From: Helianthus annuus
Lineage: Eukaryota; Streptophyta; Magnoliopsida; Asterales; Asteraceae
Length of the DNA stretch: 64,000 bases
NCBI RefSeq assembly: GCF_002127325.2
Contig: NC_035440.2
Span: forward strand, 77,863,875 to 77,927,874
Direction of reading: 5' to 3'
The notes under the pieces are model-generated. The model had not been told where the DNA came from. It made no database searches and was given only the letters and a program-made list of their open reading frames with translations. Positions 22,625 through 34,208 of this stretch are shown here, piece by piece (within the stretch, counting starts at the first letter, position 1; each line of letters opens with the position of its first letter). Both the position numbers and the translations under genes were made by a program.

Positions 22625-25600
22625 TTAAGGGTTTTCAGTTATCATTTGTTTGAGAACCATTTTTATAACTTCATCACCTGCTGCTACATCCTCTGGTGTT
22701 TCTGCATCCATCTGCTTTTGTCTCCTTCTTTGATAAAGGATAGCAGCAGGAGGGGCAGTGGGTTTCCTGACTTGCAGCTTTGGTGGTCTTGTTGAAACCC
22801 CTGCTTCAGAGTAGTCAGGTTTTTGTGGAACATTTAGATTTTTCTTTCTTAGTTCCTCCAATTTTTTGTAGCTGGCCCTGACTTTATCTTCTTTCCACCT
22901 TGTTACCTGATTTCTTGACCCAAAATCAGCAGTGATAAGTTCCTCTTTCATTCTCTTCAGCTGTAACACTTTATCTGGTACATTCTTCATGTACTTTAAC
23001 CAAACAGGAGGAGTGTGTTTCACTTTATCTTTATTCATTTTCTTAATTCTTTCCAACTCCTCTTTGAGCTCACCAATTGTCCATTCTTTATATTGACTCT
23101 TTTCTCCCTTGTATATCTTGAATGCCATGGTATGTGCAAGGTAGTCTTTTCTCAGACTTTCATCATCTCTTTCTGTGAGTTTCTTTTGGAGATATCCTCT
23201 GCCTCTGGGCTTTAATCCTCAAATATTCTTCAATGTTGTTGGGCCTTGGGTATCCTTGGACAGACGGTAGGTTCCTTTTAGCAGGGTCATCTTCAGTGTA
23301 GAAGGATTTGATCTCCTCTCTAACAGCTGGAATATCTAAAGGGTACTGGACACCTGCAGGAACAATGGCTGTGTTTGGATTTACAACTTGTGCTGAAGAG
23401 ATTGGAACAGAGTTTGGTAAGGTAACAAGGGACAGTGGTTGTGAAGATGTAGGTGGTGAAGGTTCATCATCCAGAATAATCCTTCTCCTTTTGATTTTAG
23501 GAGAGGCTGATGGTGTTTTGATGGGTTCAGTGGTGGTGATTTAAGTGGCAGGTGATTGACTAACAGTTGTTGAAACAATTGGTGTTTCAACCACTGTTGT
23601 CATTACAATAGATGTTGTAACATCTGATGTCTTCTGCTTTTTGGTAGGAGGTGATGGTGGTAAAGATGATGTTTTTGGTGGTGATGTGATTTTTGGTGGT
23701 GGTGGTAAAGCAGTGGATGTGGTGTGTGTTGAAGTGGTGACAGTTGTTTGGCTAGCAGTTGTTGAAACCACTGAAGTATCAACAGCTGTCGATACAACAG
23801 GAGTTTTAACAACTGCTGGTTTGGGAGATTGATGTTTGGAGCTTTTGGAAGATTTGGGAGTATGTTTTGTGGGTCTGGATGGTATGGATTTGGGTTGCCT
23901 CACTTTTCTAGTGGGCTGCTTCTTTTTGGGCTCAGGACTTTCAGGCTTTGGACTTTCTTGATCATCCTTAGGCTCAGAAGTACCCTGCTCATTCAGCTCC
24001 ATAAAAACTCTCTTCTCCTGTGCAAATCTTGCTTGATCCCCTTATCCTTTTTTACATCAGCTTTTGCCTCAGCGATGGCATTTGTGGTTACATCAATCTT
24101 TTGAGAACCATCTGGCAAAAGGATGTCTGCAAGCATGCAAGAATTGTCTGGTGCAATATACAAACCATCTTCATAACCCTTTTTCTTCCACTTCTTTATT
24201 TTCTCCCCCTTTTTGGCATCAACTGGTGGTGGGTTATCCACAAAAATGATAGAGGGAGGAGCAGTGCCAGTGGTGTTTGCCTTGATATCTGCCTGAGTAT
24301 CTTTGAACCTAGCTTCCATGATATTTTTGATCTTTTGAACCTGAATTTCATGTTGCTGATCAGCCAATTGTCTTTGTTGGATGAGCATAGGTTGAAACAA
24401 ACTCCACAACTTATTTAGATTAGTAGCAGAAGATGGAGCAGCTGTTGGAGTTGGTGCAGCAGTGGATGGTACCTTTTGTGCTTTCAACAACTGTTGCAGC
24501 ATGTCTTTGATCTCTGCAACAGATGTATCAAGCTTGTCAATTCTATCCGTCAATTCTCAGTACATTAAACCATCACCCAACTTAATGGGATCATCTGATT
24601 TCCCACTTTCAGTGGTTGTAACAGCGGTTGACTTAGGGAATTTATTCCAAAAGTCATCCATTGTTGCCCCTTGTTCTTGGTACTGGGGACTTCTTTCTTC
24701 AGGCCTGGAAACCAATTTCAGTGAACCAGTGAAGACTGGAAACACCTTGGTACCCAGTGAAGAAATTGCCTTCAAGGAAGTCTGATTGATGAAACTACTG
24801 TCCAAGTGTAAACCAGTGGGTTCAACACTTGTAGTAGCTGCTTCACTTGAACTACTGACAGGAAGTACTTGTACATCCTGCAGTGTAACCTCCTCAGGTG
24901 TTGTTAGTGGGTTAGCAATGATTGAAACATCACACCCAGTCACTTGTTGAGGTATGTTCTCATTGACAGGTGATTGAGAAGGACTGGTTTGTGCCTGGTT
25001 CCAATCAAGAGCATCCAACAAAATTTTTGTTTGTGGGGGAATTGTGGCAGTGAGTATGGGTGTAGAAAGCGAATTTGGCCCGGGCAGTGGGCTGTGGATG
25101 AAGGAATCAAGTGATTCCAGAGCATCATATTGTAGAGTCCCTATTCTTACAACCTGTTCTTTTTTAGAAGAGGCAGGAGGAGTTTGAGGCATGGGTTGAG
25201 ATCTTTCTACCAACTGCTGTGAGGAAGTAACAACAGTGGTTTCTAGTGACTTTTGTGTTGTCACTGGGAGTTGCTCTGGGATCTCATCTTTCAGAGTTGC
25301 CTTTGGTTTGGGTTTGAGGGGTTTTTGTGTTTTCTTTTGTTTTGGTTTTCTGGTTGTTTTAGGTGTGGGTTTCACATCAGTTGTTTTGCTGCCATGATCA
25401 CCTTGAGCAGTGGGCTCAGCAGCAGGTGCCTGAGGAGCAGTGGTAGCTGCTAAATTCTGCTCAGGAGCCTCTACTTGTGTTTTTGAAGATGGTTTTGATA
25501 GCCTTTTAAAAGTTTCAGGTGTAAGGCCATTTATTTGTAAAGGTTCACCTTGGATAAGCACATGAGCATTATCCTTTGCAAATTTCTTTTGAAAATAAAA

Positions 25601-26200
25601 GCTCAAGAACCTTGGAAAAAGTAAAAATGATTTTTTAGAAACATTTTTGACCAAGTCATCAAAGATCTCCTGGGAGTAGTTAAAGTTTTCCCCGTTTAAA
25701 ATAGCATAACCCAGGTATTGGATCTTTAGTGGAATTTCATTGAAAGCAGTGGTCTTATTAGAAACACACATCAAGAGGGTATGAAATAAAAACCTTGTGG
25801 CAGGAGGAAAACTGCCTTTTTGCAAAGTGTCTTTTTTCATTTGCTCAGCATACCCTCTTTCTAAAAAATCTGTTTGATACATTATTTTAAGAAAGGAAGT
25901 TTTACTTTGAAGATCATTCAGTTCAAAAACCTCTGATAGAGTTTGTGGTGTGATTTTAACTTTGACACCCTTTATCGAGGAATTGATGGCTATGGGTGTT
26001 TCATCTTGAGTTTCAAGTGTCGCATTCTTCCAAAATTCTCTCTGGGTTGCCAAGTAAACCGGAGCATAAACAGTCAACAAAGTTTTGTACTTTGAAGACG
26101 ACATGTTATCAATGATGGAATTGAAGGTTTCGGTGTTGCTTGGTTTTGTCAAAAGACCCAAGTAATTATAAGGAGCTTTGAATGGAATTTTAGTGGCCAT
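22625..26200 (-). pseudogene. Copia post-pol ORF, copy B (N-terminal 547 codons open)
   Basis: Same protein as copy A. From ATG 26200 the frame is open for 547 codons to a TGA at 24557-24559, where copy A reads CGA. The sequence continues in frame with the coiled-coil region (24553-23993), then, after the frameshift near 24000 shared with copy A, the Lys/Pro-rich tract to a TAA at 23541-23543 (copy A: CAA). A 93-bp deletion near 23176 removes part of the C-terminal third; the charged C-terminal region is readable at 23128-22625. This is the better preserved N-terminal half of the two copies. It is likely a particle- or membrane-associated accessory protein, but its role is not known. Confidence 0.72.
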
Positions 26201-26774
26201 GGTGATTTTGAAGGTGTTTGCGGAAGAATACGATGAAGAAGATGAGTGATTTTGAGAGAAATGGATGATAACTGCTTTGAGAAAGGAATTTTTGAATTCG
26301 ATTCGACAGTGTAAATCCTGTTTGGGGTTTTGATCAGGGTTTTATAAAGGAAAAAGTGAATGCTTACATGGCAGCGGTTACAAAAAGATCTGACCGCTAT
26401 GTACTGTCCATGTGCCAATCCCTGACGAGTAATGGAAGACAGTTGTTTTATGAAACCACTTATGAAGCAGTATCAGTGGTTGTAACGGTACAATGAAAAG
26501 GGTGGGTGATTTTAACTATCAGTGGATAGCTTATTAGTGGATGAAAACACTGATTTTGAACAACAGTGATTACCAAGGAAATGAGAGAACAGGGGTTGAC
26601 TTTCAGCAGTAGACAGCTTTTAATAGAAAAGATGTTTTAGCAAAAACAGTGGTTATGGCAGACTTTTAAGGATTTAATAAAAAAATTCATTTTTAGCTAT
26701 TTTTAAGGATGGATTTTTGATTTTCTGAAAACAATTTAATGCTTTTATTCATAGAAAAAAAGGATATTGCCTGT
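26201..26774 (-). other. Spacer between RNase H and post-pol ORF, copy B
   Basis: Counterpart of 20532-21102 with scattered changes. No gene seen. Confidence 0.4.
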
Positions 26775-28444
26775 TATTCCATGTCAGCATGCCAATTCTA
26801 GAGATCAAGCTTTCAAAGGTGGATGTGTCTAATGCTTTGGTTAGCACATCTGCCAGCTGATGTTTAGCTGGAACATGGTGCAGAGAAATCAAACCTTTTT
26901 TTCATAGCAATCCCTCACAAAGTGATGTCTGATGTCAATGTGCTTGGTGGTTGCATGTGAAACTGGATTTATGATGATATTTTCTGTTGCCTGACTGTCC
27001 AACATGAGAGGTGTCTTTAGGGCAGTGATACCAAAATCCAGCAACTGATTTTGAAGCCTTAACAGTTGGGTTGTGCAGCTTGCAGCAGCAATGTACTCTG
27101 CCTCAGCAGTGGATGTTGAAACAACTGCTTGCTTTTTGCTTTGCCAAATACTAAGCAATTGCCTAGGAATTGGCACCCTCCTGAAGTAGACTTCCTTGTT
27201 GTGTTACATCCAGCAAAGTCACTATCTGAGAAACCTGAAAGCTTGATATTTCCATCAGCTAGATACTAGATACCAAGTGTGGGAGCACCTTTAAGGTATC
27301 TGCATATCCTTTTTGCAGCAATAAGGTTTGACTTTCTAGGGGCTGATTGGGATCTTGCACAGACACATGTTGCAAACACGATATCTGGCCTAGATGCAGT
27401 TAGGTACAATAAAGACCCAATCATGCTTCTATAAAGAGTTTGATCAACCAAATCATCCTTTTCATTAGACATGACTATTTTTGTGGTTACAATGGGTGTA
27501 CTCCTTGCCTTACAGTCATCCATCTCAAATTTCTTTAAAAGTTCTTTGGCATATTTGCCGTAATGGATGAAAGTACCATTTTGCAATTGCCTTACTTGGA
27601 GACCAAGAAAGCACTGGAGTTCAACCATTGCACTCATCTCAAACTCTGCTGTCATGAGTTGTCTGAACTCTTCACACATTTTATTACATGTGCTTCCAAA
27701 AATGATGTCATTCACATAGATCTAGACAATCATCAAGTCTTTCCCTCTCCATTTTTAAAAACAATGTTTTATCTATTTTACCTCTTGTGAAACCAATAGA
27801 GAGAAGAAAGGTGGAAAGTGTTTCATACCAGGCTCTTGGTGCTTGTTTTAGGCCATACAAAGCTTTGTTTAGCTTGTAGACATGATCTTGATAAAATGGA
27901 TCCTCAAAGTCTAGAGGTTGACCAACATATACCTCTTCTTGAATCTTACCATAGAGGAATGCACATTTGATATCCATTTGATACACCTTGATGTTGTGGT
28001 TGACAGCAAAGGCCAGGAATAGTCTGATAGCTTCCAATCTTGCTACAGGGGCAAAAGTTTCATCATAGTCAATGCCCTCCTCCTGTCTGAAACCTTGAAC
28101 CACAAGCCTAGCTTTATTCTTGACAACAATACCCCTTTCATCAGTTTTGTTCTTGAAGACCCACTTTTTGCCAATATGACTTACATTCTCTGGCAGCGGT
28201 ACAAGCTCCCATACTTGTTGTCTTTTAAACTGTTGGAGCTCCTCTTGCATAGCTTCTACCCAGCTGTTGTCTTTTAGTGCCTCTTGGTACTTGACTGGCT
28301 GATGGAGAGATAGGAAACCATCAAAAAGACAAATGTTTTGGGATTGACTTCTTGTGAGCACCCCTTCATTGATGTTGCCAATGATTTGGTCAAGTGGATG
28401 AGATTTCAAGAAGATCAGATATCCTTGGTATGGAACAATGGCAT
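26775..28444 (-). pseudogene. Copia reverse transcriptase and RNase H, copy B
   Basis: RT starts with the usual WVEAMQEEL segment, then VWELVPLPENV, KARLVVQGFRQEEGIDY, TFAPVARLEAIR, VYQMDIKCAFLYG and YGLKQAPRAWYE. A frameshift and a TAG near 27722 precede the catalytic site, which reads YVNDIIFG; the first Asp of the YVDD box is Asn, as in copy A, so the loss predates the duplication. RNase H follows (SKKQAVVSTSTAEAEYIAA, DSQATENII). An extra T near 26897 shifts the frame and removes the last 30 residues. It is not expected to be active. Confidence 0.88.
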
Positions 28445-29530
28445 TTAATGGTGAAGGCTGCAGATGTGAATCATCTGAGCTGACAACTGTTGTGACTTTG
28501 ATGATCCAACAGTGTCTTGAAATGGAGGTGGAGGAATAGAAGGAACTAGTGAGAAAACATGCTGACTTTGATCCACTGTTTTATCAGCAGTGTTTGATGA
28601 TGTGGAAGCAGGGGTTAATGGGCTACTTTGGTCAACAACTGTTGAGGTAGCAGTGGTTGAGCTTTGACAGCTGTTTTGAACACCTGCTGCTCTGGAAATG
28701 GATTTGAAGGTTTGTTGTGGAATGATTACTTCATACCCATAATCTGATGGAGGAGTTTCTAATGGACCTGCACTGTTAGTCTTGACAGCAGTATTTTCAA
28801 AAGTAAATTTATCAAGATCAAACAATTCTGCAGGATTTGCAGGGATTTTCATTGAAGAGAGTTCATTGAACTTCACATTCAATGTCTCTTCCACTGTTTT
28901 GGTCCTTGTGTTAAACACTTTGTAGGCCTTAGCAGTGGTTGAGAATCCCAAATGATATCCACTGTCTACTTTGCTACAAATTTTGAATTAGAATCTTTTA
29001 AGTTCAAAATGAAGCATGGGCAGCCAAATACTTTAAAGTATGAGATCAGTGGTTTGATTTTATATAGTAGTTCATAGGCAGTCTTTTGATGCCTGGGGTT
29101 GATTAAAACTCTGTTTTGGACATAGCAAGCAGTGTTTACTACCTCTGCCCAAAATGTTAATGGCAAACCTGAATCTGCAAGCATGGTTCTGGCAGCCTCT
29201 ATCAATGTCCTGTTCTTTCTTTCCACAACCCCATTTTGTTCTGGTATTCTTGGAATGCTGTACTGCCTTACAATTCCTTTTGACACACAGAAATCATCCA
29301 ACTCTCTATTCCTGAACTCTGTGCCATTGTCACTCCTGAAGACTTTTACTGGCAAGTCAAACTGCTTTTCAACCCGTTTCACAAAATCTCGCAGAATGCC
29401 TGCAGTCTCATCTTTGGAATGCAAAAAGTAAGTCCATGTAAACCTAGAAAAGTCATCTACAATAACCAAGCAATATCTTTTCTTTTTTAGACTGATGACT
29501 TTAACTGGGCCAAACAAATCCATGTGCAGC
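28445..29530 (-). pseudogene. Copia integrase core, downstream piece
   Basis: The integrase catalytic core resumes here after the Athila insertion. It shows MDLFGPVKVIS, DDFSRFTWTYF, the second Asp in FRSDNGTEF and Glu in PEQNGVVERKNR, with the IPRIPEQNGV form of the usual IPYTPQQNGV. After a stop near 28966 the frame continues as integrase C-terminus (GFSTTAKAYKVFNTRT, NVKFNE) and a Ser/Thr-rich linker toward RT, ending in a frameshift near 28445. The first catalytic Asp and the zinc-binding part lie on the far side of, or at, the insertion point (29526-29530). Confidence 0.85.
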
Positions 29531-31311
29531 TGACGTGGGCGGTTATATACATTTATTTACAGCCCGACGAAATGTGTTTTATATTTATAAAAATGGTTTA
29601 TACCTTAACATTAAAACACACACAACAAAGGACAAGTGTATCCCGTCATATATGCAGCAAAGTATTGGTAAGAGCCAGATATCGACCCATGGAACACGGG
29701 CGTTATAATGTACTGAATCTTTGTCATTATTTTACCAGATAAAAGGATAGGTGAATGGTTGTTTAACTAAGTTTTCTAAATTACGACTAAGACATAAATA
29801 TACTACTATCTTGTTTCACAAACAACCTAAACATGTTATCTATCAGATATGTCACAAAATCACTTAATCAATTTTTCCAATTTCGAGACAGCTAGTTACC
29901 GGGTCTAGATTTCTAGCATTATGATTCGTCAGAAAGTTAATGCGATGGTCACACGTTAACCACCTAAAATCATTCATTAGCGAGCTATTGATATTTATTC
30001 ATGTGAACCTTTAAAGATAGGTTATTTACCGGGTCTGGATTCCTAACCTCACTTATCAAAGAAAGCAATACCGATGGTCACAATACAGCCACGAGGATAA
30101 GCAATTATGTAGATCATATAACAAACAATTTCACCTTTACACGTCTTAAACACAAATCTACCATGTCAGCAATTTCAGACCAAAACTACTAAACAAGGAT
30201 CATAAACCCCATCTAAGAACATGCAATCAACACCATATGATTCATTAGAACCCTTACGTGCAAGAAAGTATTCCTAATCAAAATAAGATATATCTTGTAT
30301 AAAACCAATACCCTGGTCTGGTTTCATGGTGTAAACAAAGGCTAAAAAATAAGTGATTAATCAAGAAATAGTTACCATCCCACTAACCACAGATTCATTA
30401 TCCAAGATAATCAAACACAATCAGGAACTCAACATCAATGAAACATTCATTATATAATCATGAAGATTCAACGTGAAAAAGTACTAAAGATTCATAAAAA
30501 CAAGATTACAACATAAAGATTATTCAAGATACAAGTTCATTACTACTATTACTTAACTAACATCAGCTCAATACTTGCAAAATGATTAGAATACATGTTT
30601 AAGAACAAGGAATCAAACCATAAACAAGCAAGGAATTGATGGGTTGGATCGGTTATGCTTCCATTCGGTCTTTAAGCTTCAAAGTGGTCTGATCAGGACT
30701 GCTTCGTAACCCAGAAATCGCCCAGAAACATGTAGAAAAAACCTAACATTTTGATCAGTAGCGAATGCTGCTATTTATAGGCAATTTTCAGTTTGGCACG
30801 GCCGTGCCATCGGGTCGCACGGCCGTGCAGTCAGGTCTTGTTGGGTGACGTCATTTTCAGCGATCCCGAGTCAGCCAAGTGGACTAGTGGACAAGTTGCC
30901 CGAGTCATCAGATCGGCACGGTAGTGCCGCTGGTGGCACGGTAGTGCCGCTGTCAGAAGGCTTGATTTGGCAATGGCACGGTAGTGTCGCGGGTGGCACG
31001 GTAGTGCCGCCTGAGAAACAGTTGGCACTCCTGGTTGCACTAGCAGTGCTTCTGAGATCGTAGCAGTGGCACGGTAGTGCCGCCGGTGGCACGGTCGTGC
31101 CACACCAGGCAGTTCATCAGATTTTTACCAATTCCACCAGAAATGCATCAGATTTGGCCCGTTTTCATCAGAATTTTCCATTATGCTCTGTTTAAGACCT
31201 GAAAATATAAAAGTACCGATTTTGGTACCTAACCGTCGTGTTTTCGGTCAAAAATGCTTAAAACGGAAGTGTTTTGGGGTATAAAAACATGTATAATTTA
31301 ACATATATCAA
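29531..31311 (-). repeat. 3' LTR of the Athila element
   Basis: Starts TGACGTGGGCGG and ends TATATCA on the plus strand. A minus-strand TATA box CTATAAATAG is at 30771-30780. A palindrome array (30794-31103) lies upstream of that TATA box in element orientation. It lacks 12 bp near 29563 and about 13 bp near 30955 relative to the other LTR. Confidence 0.92.
30794..31103. repeat. GGCAC/GTGCC palindrome array in U3 of the Athila LTR
   Basis: At least eight near-perfect palindromes of the form (T)GGCAC-N4-GTGCC(A), with N4 mostly GGTA, GGCC or GGTC. The first (30794-30809) is a perfect 16-bp palindrome. One site uses GCGCAC/GTGC ends. They sit directly upstream of the TATA box, as a regulatory array would. 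Counterpart in the other LTR: 43452-43775. Confidence 0.75.
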
Positions 31312-31349
31312 ACATCCCCACACTTGAACTTTGCTTGTCCTCAAGCAAA
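31312..31349 (-). other. Polypurine tract and stem-loop next to the Athila 3' LTR
   Basis: On the minus strand AGTTCAAGTGTGGGGATGTT leads straight into the LTR, so it is the likely plus-strand primer. Just upstream is a perfect 8-bp stem (TTTGCTTG/CAAGCAAA, 31330-31349) with loop AGGA. A similar module with a different stem is at 32505-32544. Confidence 0.7.
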
Positions 31350-32504
31350 CTTAAAATAAAATACGGAATCAAATCTGAATATTTACAAAGTTACTAATTT
31401 GTTTGGTGGTCAATTTGGTTTTCAAAAAGTCATCATCAAAGATTTAAAACAAACAAGCTTTGTTAAATGTATGAAAAGATAATTATAAAGCAATAATTCA
31501 ACTTTCGAATGACTTTAGCATGCGAATCCTTATATTTCTCACAATGTTCACACACACTCAGTTATTTTTCTGAATCATACATATAATGTGTATGTTAAAC
31601 ACTCGATGCCTAGTCAATGAATCATGCAATACTATAAGCTTGTCAAAAGATCTAATCTTCACCAATTAATATGTGAAAAGCATAAATCAAGAGGTCTTTG
31701 ATGGGTTGTAATGAAAGGCTAAGGTTCAGGGTATGGAATGGATATTTAAAAGTAGCAAGAAAGGTTAAAACTTGGCCAAAAACTTGGTGCTTTATTTTCT
31801 ATTACTCTGAACACGTTGCTAAGCTACTTGTGTAGGCCTTCAGAGTTTATTCTTTTTGTGTGCCAACTCTCTATTTTTCTTCCTTGATAGTCTTTCCTTA
31901 ATTTCTTTAGAGAGTTTTGACAAACAGGGTTTTTCTTTCATACTTCAATCTTATGGCCAAATTTTTAACAAAAATAAAGGTGAATAAGAAAAGGTTATTT
32001 TTGGGTAAGTAGGTTTAACATTTGGGTAAGAAAAATACGGAAAAATAGGCTCAACATGGCGAACTAATGGATAGTGTTGGGTGCGGGATATAAACAAAGA
32101 AAAAGGCTAACAAAGGGGTTATCCTAATTGCCTCTATCATTTCTATGTAATTTCACATATTCATGGTTTTGAAAAGTATACAATTGACAAGTTCTAAATT
32201 ACATAAGACATCCGGCTCACTCATTTTTCCGCAAAAACAAAGAAGCATTTGACAAGAAAGCTTTTAAAGGCTAAAAAATATGCTCACGTAAACGAAAGGA
32301 ATGGTTATAAAGATAAACATGCAAGTCTTTCGTTTTGTTTTATCACTACTTTTTAGTTATCTTTTTCTAACATGAATTTGACTTGTCGATTTTTATCAAA
32401 TTTGATGTTTCCTAAAGAACACAAATTGACCATTTTTGTTTTATTTTTCGAAAGATATATACAGAAATGAGAACAGTTAAAACAAAGTTTAAAACCTTTT
32501 AAAC
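31350..32504. other. Athila 3' non-coding region
   Basis: AT-rich sequence between the ATHILA ORF and the 3' LTR. No open frame, RNA gene or repeat was recognised. Confidence 0.5.
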
Positions 32505-32544
32505 CCCTCCCCACACTTGAACTTCACATTGTCCTCAATGTGAA
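32505..32544 (-). other. Second polypurine-like tract and stem-loop in Athila
   Basis: Minus-strand AAGTTCAAGTGTGGGGAGG is preceded by a perfect 9-bp stem (TTCACATTG/CAATGTGAA, 32523-32544) with loop AGGA. Layout and loop match the module at 31312-31349, but the stem sequence is wholly different. It lies downstream of the ATHILA ORF in element order. Confidence 0.7.
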
Positions 32545-32888
32545 ATACATATTAGTTAAGCAATTATTAAGAGCTAAACTAATAATGTGAAAAGGAAAGA
32601 TGTACTCCCTCAGAGTTGGAGTTGACTTGTTTGAGTAGAATTTTTGTTCGAATTCGTCTCAACTCTGTGTGCATTTCTTTACAAATCTGCCAATTATGTC
32701 ACTTGCTAAAATAGCCAACATTACCATTTTTCAAAATGTTAGATAATTCAACCAGATCCGTTATTCAAACAAAGCAAACATACTAAAGTACTTAAAACAG
32801 ACATAAAGTAAAAATATCTCAAACAAAGTACTGAATAAAAAACATAAACATAAGTTTCTGAATTGTTTCATCCTACCTCCTCCTCCTC

Positions 32889-34208
32889 CTACTCCTCATC
32901 ATCATCACCATCATGGTGGCGTGTTCCAGATGAACCCGCCCCATAGGTACCTGTGTCTCCAAATGGAAACTGTGGAGGGTTGCCGAAATGGCCTGGATAT
33001 ACACTTTCTAGCCCTCCAAAGATGTAAGAAAATCCTGCATATACTTCCTCCCGCATAGTCTGCTGAGATGCTCGTATAGCTAACTGGTCGGCTCGCATAG
33101 CATCTTGAGTTGCCCTGATAGCATCTTAAGAAACCTGCATATGTTGGAACTGCTGGTACAACTCAGGGTAGGAAGGTATACCTGGAGGCCAGTTTTGTTG
33201 GTGCTGATACTGATGCTGGTGCTAATGCTCTTCATGTTGTGGCTCATCATGTGGTGGTGGCTCGATCTCTGCCATGTTGACGTCTTCATTCTGTGGTGGT
33301 AACGGCAGTGGATCCCATATTTCCCCATTTAGACCCCTTAGTGGCGGGCCATTCTCTGTATCTACTACCAAACCCATCGCTCGCAGAGACCTCATATCCA
33401 CATCTCCTCCTGCGTGAACCATGTGGAGTCCGTTGACTACATCATCTGTCATAATACCGAAGTTGTATGCCAACTGAGTCACATATTCACCACCATGGAT
33501 CTCACTGCTTGTGGTCCTCCCCGCACTGTGTATAAAGAATTCCGCCATTCTAGCTGCGTGGTTGACATGTACTCCAGTCACTAAGGAATATATGAAAAGA
33601 AGATCTGGAGTGGGACAGTTTCCTGCACTGTCCATGCGTCCACAGATGGTGTGACTCATGACCTGATGAAGGACCCTCAGAAGCGAGTCTCGTAGTCGTG
33701 AAGCTTTAGCTTTCCTAGCTTCGTAGGGTGGTCCAACTGCCACTTGTGCCCAAAAGTTGGCCCGTTGTTGATCATCAGCAAACTTGTAGATATTGGTGAA
33801 AAGTTCTGAATCGATGTCTTCGGATGAGTATATTCCCAATCTTCTTCCAAGTTTAGCAACTGACCATTTGTGCCACTTTTTCCCCAACCTGAACTGTATT
33901 GTCTCTCTGTTTTTGAAGTCTGGATTCTCGCTTCTTGGCTTTTCATATGAAGCAAAGAATTCCAATGTTAGTTCAAGATAAACGGGTCGCGCAATGTTGA
34001 ACAACCTTGACATCGGATGTGACATCATGTTAGATAGCCTCTCTTCTTGGTTCAGGGCTGTCAGAGTATCCCAGTTGATCCTTCTTGGTTCACCGATTTG
34101 TCCCCGTCTATTCCATAATGCTTCTAGTCTGGCAATACACGGCTGTTCTCTCGCTTTGTTCTCGCTGAACTGGAGGAATCTGTGATTCATCTGCATACAG
34201 GAATACAA
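32889..34208 (-). pseudogene. ATHILA ORF (post-pol, envelope-position protein), broken
   Basis: A post-pol protein of the ATHILA/ORF-1 family of plant gypsy elements. The first 328 codons are open from 34208 (NHRFLQFSENKAREQPC, RPVYLELTLEFFASYE, FRLGKKWHKWSVAKLGRRLGIY, then YSLVTGVHVNHAARMAEFF). The frame then meets TAG (33222-33224) and TAA (33126-33128), each one C-to-T step from a Gln codon, and continues in the same frame through a Gln-rich segment and AIRASQQTMREEVYAGFSY to an acidic end (DDDEE) at 32889. It sits where retroviruses carry env; whether it works as an envelope is not established. No strong membrane segment is seen. Confidence 0.82.

Larger units (their letters stand above)
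22253..27922 (-). repeat. Tandem duplication unit B inside the Copia element
   Basis: Head-to-tail copy of unit A, about 5670 bp, shorter because of small deletions. It begins with the 42-bp LTR fragment (22253-22294) and a second polypurine tract, and runs into the complete RT on the right, so B is the copy contiguous with the upstream pol gene. Confidence 0.88.

Noticed and set aside
17917..23812. Leu/His-rich and Gly/Val-rich ORFs on both strands of the post-pol region
   Set aside because: They are shadow frames of the Thr/Pro/Lys-rich post-pol protein; the frame with continuous homology between copies A and B is the one annotated.
20532..26774. CAGTGG/CCACTG motif abundance as a regulatory array
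   Set aside because: The motif occurs throughout Copia coding and non-coding sequence without regular spacing; composition bias explains it well enough.
30794..31103. Palindrome array as a CRISPR or origin
   Set aside because: It sits in U3 of a retroelement LTR, repeated in both LTRs, with irregular spacing.
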